Shown here piece by piece: positions 59,172-64,000 of a DNA stretch of 64,000 nt (positions within the stretch are counted from its first letter, which is position 1; every line of letters starts with the position of its first letter). The DNA lies in contig NZ_CP112880.1 of NCBI RefSeq assembly GCF_028747205.1, positions 3,472,001-3,536,000 on the forward strand, written 5' to 3'. The DNA comes from Streptomyces sp. CA-278952. Lineage in GTDB: Bacteria; Actinomycetota; Actinomycetes; Streptomycetales; Streptomycetaceae. A model generated the notes under the pieces. It saw nothing but the letters and a program-made list of their open reading frames with translations. It was not told where the DNA came from and did not search any database. A program made the position numbers and the translations under genes.

Positions 59172-59316
59172 GCGGCACCCCTTAGATGGCTCGGGGCTCA
59201 GCGACTCCACCGCTGGCCCTGGGCCAGGGGCTCGACCATTCACCAACAAGAAGTCAGACCTTGTGCAGGCCAGTAACCACCTCTGGGAGCACGGCGAGGC
59301 CGAGGGATGGTGGCAC

Positions 59317-59361
59317 TGGAGCCGCCTTCGGGATTCGAACCCGAGACCTACGCATTACGAG
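59317..59361 (-). other. 3' fragment of tRNA-Thr (CGU), probable attachment site
   Basis: The minus strand, read from 59361, gives the anticodon loop CTCGTAA (anticodon CGU), variable region, T arm (TCGGG-TTCGAAT-CCCGA) and the acceptor 3' strand AGGCGGC followed by T and an encoded CCA. The 5' half of the tRNA is missing: sequence beyond 59362 cannot pair with the anticodon stem or acceptor. A tRNA 3' end starting at the anticodon loop is the standard att core left by tyrosine integrases. The surrounding gap 59172-59580 holds no gene. Confidence 0.85.
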
Positions 59362-59580
59362 AGCCTACAAGATCATGACGGGTGGTGCCGCGCGATGCCG
59401 CAGAGTCTCGTTTCCGCTGGTCAGGCGAGCGCAGCCACAAGTCGTGTGACGTTGGGTCCACACTGATGCCAACCTGTCCGCTCACGCATCGCTCACGCAT
59501 CGCTCACGCAAGACACGCGAAGCGTGGCGGTTCTGAGCTAAAGAGCTCCAACGCCAGTGCCCTCCGGCATCATTGCGGGC

Positions 59581-60207
59581 ATGATCCCTACCTTCGATGT
59601 TGAGATTGAACTCGACTACGAAATAGCCGAACTGCGTGATGACTTGACCGCAGAGGACGTGGCCAGCGGCTTCACGGAACACCACGGGTATGAGTGCGTT
59701 GGGCTGCCCAGTTGGGAAGACGTCGTGGCGTGCCTCAAGGATGAGGCGGAGATCCTCGCCCAGGCTGCAAAGTCAGGCGCGCAGGACGGCATCACAGAGA
59801 TCCTGGATGCCATACAAGAAGCGGACGATGTGCACTACGCGGATCGCATGTCCGTGTTCCAGTTCAACGACGTCGGAGTGGGCGGACTGAGCCTGGCCCT
59901 CAGCGCGGCCCGAGCCGCGACCTTCTACTCCTGCTCTGGCAGCCACGACACCAGCCACCACGCAGATCACCCGCTGGTGGGCGTCGTCCCAGATGCTGAG
60001 CGGGCTCAGCTGCTCGCTGAGCTCACGGAGCGCGCAGGCTGCGGCATTGGGCAGGAGTGGGGTCGTTGGTACGTGTATGCCGCGTCTGTAACTGAAATGC
60101 ACGCTCTTGCGCAGTTGATCTTGGCTCAGCGAGACGTCCTCGATGCCCTTCCGGAGCCGCAGTGGGCCCACGGACTTGTGGAGCAACTTGAGCTGATGCA
60201 GGACTAG
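59581..60207 (+). CDS. Hypothetical protein in probable integrated element
   Basis: This 208-residue acidic protein begins MIPTFDVEIELDYEIAELRD. It contains ATFYSCSGSHDTSHHADHPLVGVVPD and a helical C-terminus; the Cys/His cluster may bind metal. I do not recognise the family. The ATG at 59581 has no strong ribosome site; an in-frame GTG lies at 59557. Base composition is clearly less GC-rich than to the left of the tRNA fragment, consistent with foreign origin. Confidence 0.7.
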   Translation: MIPTFDVEIELDYEIAELRDDLTAEDVASGFTEHHGYECVGLPSWEDVVACLKDEAEILAQAAKSGAQDGITEILDAIQEADDVHYADRMSVFQFNDVGVGGLSLALSAARAATFYSCSGSHDTSHHADHPLVGVVPDAERAQLLAELTERAGCGIGQEWGRWYVYAASVTEMHALAQLILAQRDVLDALPEPQWAHGLVEQLELMQD

Positions 60208-60839
60208 CAACCAGAAGTTCCGGAACCTAATCACCACCATTAGCCGCTGCCCGCTGTCGGCACCACCCAGCACGCTCGACCCGCGGCCCCACCTACATCG
60301 AGTGCGTCCGGCGGCGGGAATGCACCCCACTGCCCCGCCGTGAGAGCTGTCGCGGACGCCCTCCGTGAACGCCACGCAGAGACGCGAAGCACTCTCAAAA
60401 GGTGCGGCACCATCATCTGTCGGCCCAAAGGGTTTCGGTTCCTTGTTCCCCTGCATCCTGTGCCGGACGCGTGTTCACGCAGTTCACCTCTGCTGCTAAC
60501 GCTCGCCTTGGTGCACAAGCCATCGGTTTGGGATCCCAGGGTCCCCGTGTCCAGCCGGGCGATGCCTCCGTTGACGCAGGTGTCCGCCGGCCAAGCGTTG
60601 ACCGGCAGGGGCCGAGATTCGGCGATCCTGTCGGTGCTAGGCCGTATGATCGATCACCTCAGGAAGTACCAGGACGCCGCAACAACCTCAGGAACTGAAA
60701 CCTTCATAATGTTCCTGGGTCGCCTAGGGCGACCCACAGTTGGTCTTGTTCTTCCTGGTAGGGACTGGTTCCCTTGCCCGCGCCAGAGGTTCTGTGATCT
60801 CCTGGTGCTCGTTCTTCTCATCCCGTGGAGGTTTGTACT
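60208..60839. other. Intergenic stretch upstream of the methyltransferase
   Basis: No gene is supported here. A perfect inverted repeat, TGGGTCGCC (60716-60724) and GGCGACCCA (60728-60736) around TAG, lies about 100 bp upstream of the methyltransferase start and includes the palindrome CCTAGG. Sites like this in methyltransferase promoters can be operators or self-methylated control sites. Confidence 0.6.
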
Positions 60840-62807
60840 GTGACGCAGCAGTACTACGGCGTGCCTCTTGAGCGGAGTGACTGTCTGGAGCTCAAGCGTC
60901 ACAGGAAGAGCTGCACGCCTGCGACGTTCGACAGGTGGCTGAAGAACTTCGGCAGCGACAAACGTCTCGCGCTCGACCTCTTCTCCGGCGCCGGCGGCTT
61001 GAGCCTCGGGCTCGAGAGGGCTGGTTGGACCGTCGCAGCTGCAGTCGACTTTGACGAGCGGGCCTTGGAAACGCACGCCGCAAACTTCCCGGGTATGAGC
61101 CTGCGTATGGATTTGGGCGATCCGGAAGAGCGCGACAAGCTCGTGGAGATGCTGAAGTCCGCCAAGATCGATTTGGTCGCCGGCGGGCCCCCCTGCCAGC
61201 CGTTCAGCAGAGCTGGACGAAGCAAGATCCGCAGCCTCGTGGAACATCACGGACGGGACCCGCATGACCGGCGCAAGGAGCTCTGGAGCGCCTACCTCGA
61301 CGTCGTAAAGCGGGTCCAGCCTCGTGCGATCCTCATGGAGAACGTGCCCGACATGGGGCTCGGTGACGACTTCTTCGTGGTGCGCACGATCGAGCAGCAG
61401 CTTGAGGAGCTGGGCTACGCGACACAGGTCCGTCTCGTCGATGCATGGCGTTACGGAGTGCCGCAGCATCGGAAGCGTCTGATCCTCCTGGCCAGGAACG
61501 ACGTAGAGAAATTCGAGTGGCGTAACGCGTTGACGTCTGAGCAGCGCACCACTCTGCAGGACGCCATCGGCGATCTGCCAGTTCTCCCTGTCGAGCCCAG
61601 GGAGCGCATCGGGCAGCGTGAGCTGCCGTACAGCAAGGTGCCCAAGCTTTCCTGGTTCGCAAAGGAAATGCGTAAGCGGGCACCGAAGGACCGCGTCTGG
61701 GACCACATGACCCGTCGGGTCCGTTCAGACGACTGGGAAATTTTCTCCGGGATGGACTCCAAGACGCTGTATTCGGACATCGCTCCGGAGCTGCAGCGCT
61801 ACAAGGCGAACCACTTCACGGACAAGTACAAGAAGCTTGACTGGGCGGACCTCAGCAGGTCAATTACCGCCCATATCGCCAAAGACGGCTACTGGTACAT
61901 CCACCCGGAGCAACACCGCACCCTGACCGTGAGGGAAGCCGCTCGAGTTCAGACCTTCCCCGACCGGTTCCGTTTTGCGGGTACACGTAGTGATGCTTTC
62001 CGCCAGATCGGCAACGCGGTGCCACCATTGCTCGGGCAGGCAGCAGCAGAGGCGCTGCTGCCCAGGGACGATGACCCCAAGGTTGAAGGCGAGCTCCAGC
62101 CGCACTGGCGCACGGTGCGCCGAGACTTGACCGCGTGGGCCGAGGCACAGACCAAGACTGATGCTTGGTATCAACTGCCGGGCGAGCAAGTGTCCACGTT
62201 GCACGCCGCGGTAGTGGCGCTGCTTTCCGGTACCAGGGTGCAGCCTGCCCAGCTTGAGAAGATGACCAAGATCGTCAAGGGGCGTAAGTCCCTGCCCCAG
62301 GCCGCGTTCCAGGCTCTCGCAGACGCAGCCCCCTCTGTCGCAGCGCGGGCTCGGATCGAGAGGCTGGCCGAGGTCGTGGACAAGCCGAGCGTCTGGGGGG
62401 CGCCAGAGGCGGTCCCCGAGCGCCTGAAGATGAAGCCTGCGGAGACGAACCTCTACCGGCTACTGATCGGCGAGGACCTTCTGCTGGTGGGACAAGGATC
62501 CCTGCGAGTCGCAGCTCGCCTGAGTGGCAGCACCTCAGATCGTACGAACAGGCTCAGTGACGGCCGGGTGAACCTGGTGAAGTTGGTTGGAGCCGGGGAG
62601 AAGGCTCCGCTGCGCATGGCAGCGCTACGGCTCCTCGGGAACACCACGTGCAGGTCGAAGCAGCCGTTGTGCAACGAGTGCCCGCTGCGCGAGTACTGCG
62701 TCGACAGAGACAGGGTCTCCGATGACCTATTCAGTGATGCGTTGAGCAGGACCCATGGCCGGGATGCGGTCCCAGGCCAGGCTTGCGAGACTGCGCCCAC
62801 GGCGTAG
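60840..62807 (+). CDS. C5-cytosine DNA methyltransferase fused to Fe-S HhH-GPD-like domain
   Basis: This 655-residue protein begins with a complete C5 methyltransferase: motif I LDLFSGAGG (residues 45-53), motif IV GPPCQPF with catalytic Cys119, motif VI ENV (167-169), motif VIII QHRKR and motif X IGNAVPP. After about residue 425 comes a second domain whose end carries C-x6-C-x2-C-x5-C (Cys604, 611, 614, 620), the 4Fe-4S loop of endonuclease III/MutY glycosylases. Before it, VGQGSLRVAARLSG aligns with the glycosylase VDTHVxRVxxRL segment, but the catalytic Asp is Gly. The GTG at 60840 has GGAGG 8 bases upstream. No restriction endonuclease gene is adjacent within the window. Confidence 0.92.
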   Translation: MTQQYYGVPLERSDCLELKRHRKSCTPATFDRWLKNFGSDKRLALDLFSGAGGLSLGLERAGWTVAAAVDFDERALETHAANFPGMSLRMDLGDPEERDKLVEMLKSAKIDLVAGGPPCQPFSRAGRSKIRSLVEHHGRDPHDRRKELWSAYLDVVKRVQPRAILMENVPDMGLGDDFFVVRTIEQQLEELGYATQVRLVDAWRYGVPQHRKRLILLARNDVEKFEWRNALTSEQRTTLQDAIGDLPVLPVEPRERIGQRELPYSKVPKLSWFAKEMRKRAPKDRVWDHMTRRVRSDDWEIFSGMDSKTLYSDIAPELQRYKANHFTDKYKKLDWADLSRSITAHIAKDGYWYIHPEQHRTLTVREAARVQTFPDRFRFAGTRSDAFRQIGNAVPPLLGQAAAEALLPRDDDPKVEGELQPHWRTVRRDLTAWAEAQTKTDAWYQLPGEQVSTLHAAVVALLSGTRVQPAQLEKMTKIVKGRKSLPQAAFQALADAAPSVAARARIERLAEVVDKPSVWGAPEAVPERLKMKPAETNLYRLLIGEDLLLVGQGSLRVAARLSGSTSDRTNRLSDGRVNLVKLVGAGEKAPLRMAALRLLGNTTCRSKQPLCNECPLREYCVDRDRVSDDLFSDALSRTHGRDAVPGQACETAPTA

Positions 62808-62859
62808 CCGAAACGTCGAAAGGCTGCTCGGGCGGCATCGACCCGCGTCTCGCACTTTA

Positions 62860-63717
62860 GAGGTCATCTCATTTGGCGCACTTGGTAATCTGTGGGCCAT
62901 GGTGGGGATCGTGGAGCGGCTGGTGCCGGACGAGTTGTGGGAGTTGTTCCAGCGGGTGGTGCCGGAGGCGCCGTCGCGGTCTCAGGGTGGTGGGCGGCGG
63001 CGGCACGGTGACCGGGAGGTGCTGGCCGTGATCGTGTTCGTGGCTACGTCGGGTTGTACCTGGCGGCAGGTGCCTTCGGCGTCGTTCGGGCCGTCGGGAG
63101 TGACAGCCCATCGGCGGTTCTCGGAGTGGTCGAAGGCCAGGGTGTGGGCCAAGCTTCACCGCCTGGTCCTCGACGAACTCGGTGCCCGTGGCGAGTTGGA
63201 CTGGTCGCGGTGCGCGATCGACTCGGTGAACATGAGGGCCCTGCGCAGGGGGACCTGACAGGTCCGAATCCTGTCGACAGGGGCAAGTACGGCTCGAAGA
63301 TCCACCTGATCACGGAACGGTCGGGTCTGCCCATATCCGTCGGGATCTCCGGTGCCAACCTGCACGACAGCCAGGCCCTGATCCCTCTCGTGAAGGGCAT
63401 CCCACCGATCCGCTCACGCCGCGGACGGCGCCGGCGCAAGCCCGCCAAGCTCCATGCCGACAAGGGCTACGACTACGCCCATCTGCGGCGATGGCCTACG
63501 CGAGCGGGGCATCACGCACCGCATCGCCCGCAAGGGAGTCGAGTCCTCGCAACGGCTGGGCCGCCATCGCTGGACCGTAGAACGCACGATGGCCTGGCTC
63601 GCCGGCTGCCGCCGCCTCCACCGACGCTACGAACGCAAGGCCGATCACTTCCTCGCCTTCACCAGCATCGCCTGCACCCTCATCTACTACCGCAGACTCA
63701 CCAAATGAGATGACTTC
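62860..63717 (+). mobile_element. IS5-family (IS1031-type) insertion sequence, 858 bp
   Basis: Terminal inverted repeats of 17 bp with one mismatch (62860-62876 and 63701-63717, inner core GTCATCTCATTTGG) bound the element, and a direct TTA flanks each side (62857-62859 and 63718-63720), the expected 3-bp target duplication. It carries one transposase gene in pieces. The intact duplication points to a recent insertion. Confidence 0.93.
62899..63708 (+). pseudogene. IS5-family DDE transposase with two frameshifts
   Basis: The first part (from ATG 62899, IVERLVPDELWELFQRVVPE through IDSVNMRALRRG) stops at 63258. The protein continues in the -1 frame as DLTGPNPVDRGKYGSKIHL, giving the DDE first Asp region (ADS-type AIDSVNMRA) and then HADKGYDYAHLRRW. 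It returns by a +1 shift near 63495 to RERGITHRIARKG and TVERTMAWLAGCRRLHRRYER with the final Glu, ending at 63708. The first shift is in a G-run and could be programmed; the second is probably a mutation. The copy is likely inactive. Confidence 0.85.
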
Positions 63718-63894
63718 TTAGGACCTGGGCCTTGGCGCATCCCCGTGGCCTCGGCCGACTCGGTCTTGCGCCCGTACCGCGTGTTGTTCGCTTCGATCTT
63801 CGCCTTCACTATGCGCCGTGCCGCCCACGAAACACCATGGGCGCCACGGCCGTGTTAGATGCCCTCGCCGACGAAGAACGGCCACCCGGTACCG

Positions 63895-64000
63895 GTGGAG
63901 AGTCACCTACGGTCCTGGGGTGAATCCGAGGGAGAGGGCCTCGTTGCGAGCATGCAGGGCCTGACCCGCCTGCGGATCCGGGACCTCCTGTCCGAGTTCG
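63895..64000 (+). CDS. Start of an unidentified gene, cut by window end
   Basis: A frame open from the GTG at 63895 to the end of the window reads ESHLRSWGESEGEGLVASMQ and then GLTRLRIRDLLSEF. There is no clear ribosome site at this GTG; the ATG at 63951 in frame is an alternative. It could also be the interior of a gene broken by the IS element. Nothing is recognised in the fragment. Bases 63718-63894 show no gene. Confidence 0.3.
   Translation, partial: MESHLRSWGESEGEGLVASMQGLTRLRIRDLLSEF

Noticed and set aside
59317..59361. Functional tRNA gene
   Set aside because: Only the half from the anticodon loop onwards exists; no D arm or 5' acceptor strand precedes it.
60340..60843. Open frame upstream of the methyltransferase (possible Vsr or control protein)
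   Set aside because: No HTH or nuclease motif, no ribosome site, and it runs through the inverted repeat in the presumed promoter.

Overview
The window reads as chromosomal DNA from a Streptomyces or very close relative. Supporting signs are very high G+C, many GTG starts, tight stop/start overlaps, a solo GroEL under a CIRCE element, a DasR-type operator, SigE-family ECF and LuxR/YtrA/HxlR regulators, and a lasso peptide cluster. About 60 genes can be supported. Two thirds is ordinary core or semi-core sequence. The last 7 kb looks like the start of an integrated element.

Layout. 1-3.6 kb: end of a sugar ABC permease, a GH1 beta-glucosidase, an orphan DasR-box promoter and a DoxX protein. 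3.7-8.4 kb: MFS drug exporter with an SD-masking leader hairpin, a membrane protein, and a divergent oxidoreductase/TetR pair. 8.5-12.0 kb: a four-gene module ending in an NB-ARC/TPR STAND NTPase, whose two last genes share a short motif. 12.0-16.3 kb: regulator, cupin, HxlR and dehydrogenase genes bracketed by two copies of a mannosyltransferase 3' end. 16.5-23.9 kb: ECF sigma and membrane partner, HEAT protein, HTH protein, Uma2 protein, two-component pair and a secreted I36-type inhibitor. 23.9-28.9 kb: complete lasso peptide cluster (transporter, B2, B1, cyclase, precursor) behind a 25-bp palindrome. 29.5-34 kb: groEL, cold-shock gene, CysO-like sulfur carrier and thrC under a SAM-I riboswitch. 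34-37.6 kb: gpgS, otsA, otsB. 37.7-45.9 kb: MacB-like ABC exporter divergent from its two-component system, then a YtrA-type ABC operon. 46-53.3 kb: Ser/Thr kinase, type II thioesterase, frameshifted histidine kinase, membrane protein and SpoIIE-type phosphatase. 53.4-56.5 kb: cold-related group (small protein, CBS protein, DEAD-box helicase, cold-shock protein). 57-59.2 kb: MerR remnant and an operon of tiny overlapping genes. 59.3-64 kb: a 3' tRNA-Thr fragment (probable att site), a protein of unknown function, a C5 DNA methyltransferase fused to an Fe-S glycosylase-like domain, and a decayed IS5-family element.

The best candidates for something new are the lasso peptide (core of 16 residues, predicted Gly1-Glu9 ring), the STAND module with its shared tag motif, the methyltransferase/HhH-GPD-like fusion beside an attachment site, and two genes whose ribosome binding sites lie in strong hairpins (MFS pump and DEAD-box helicase). 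The SAM riboswitch on thrC is a clear regulatory call and places threonine synthesis under the control of the competing methionine/SAM branch.
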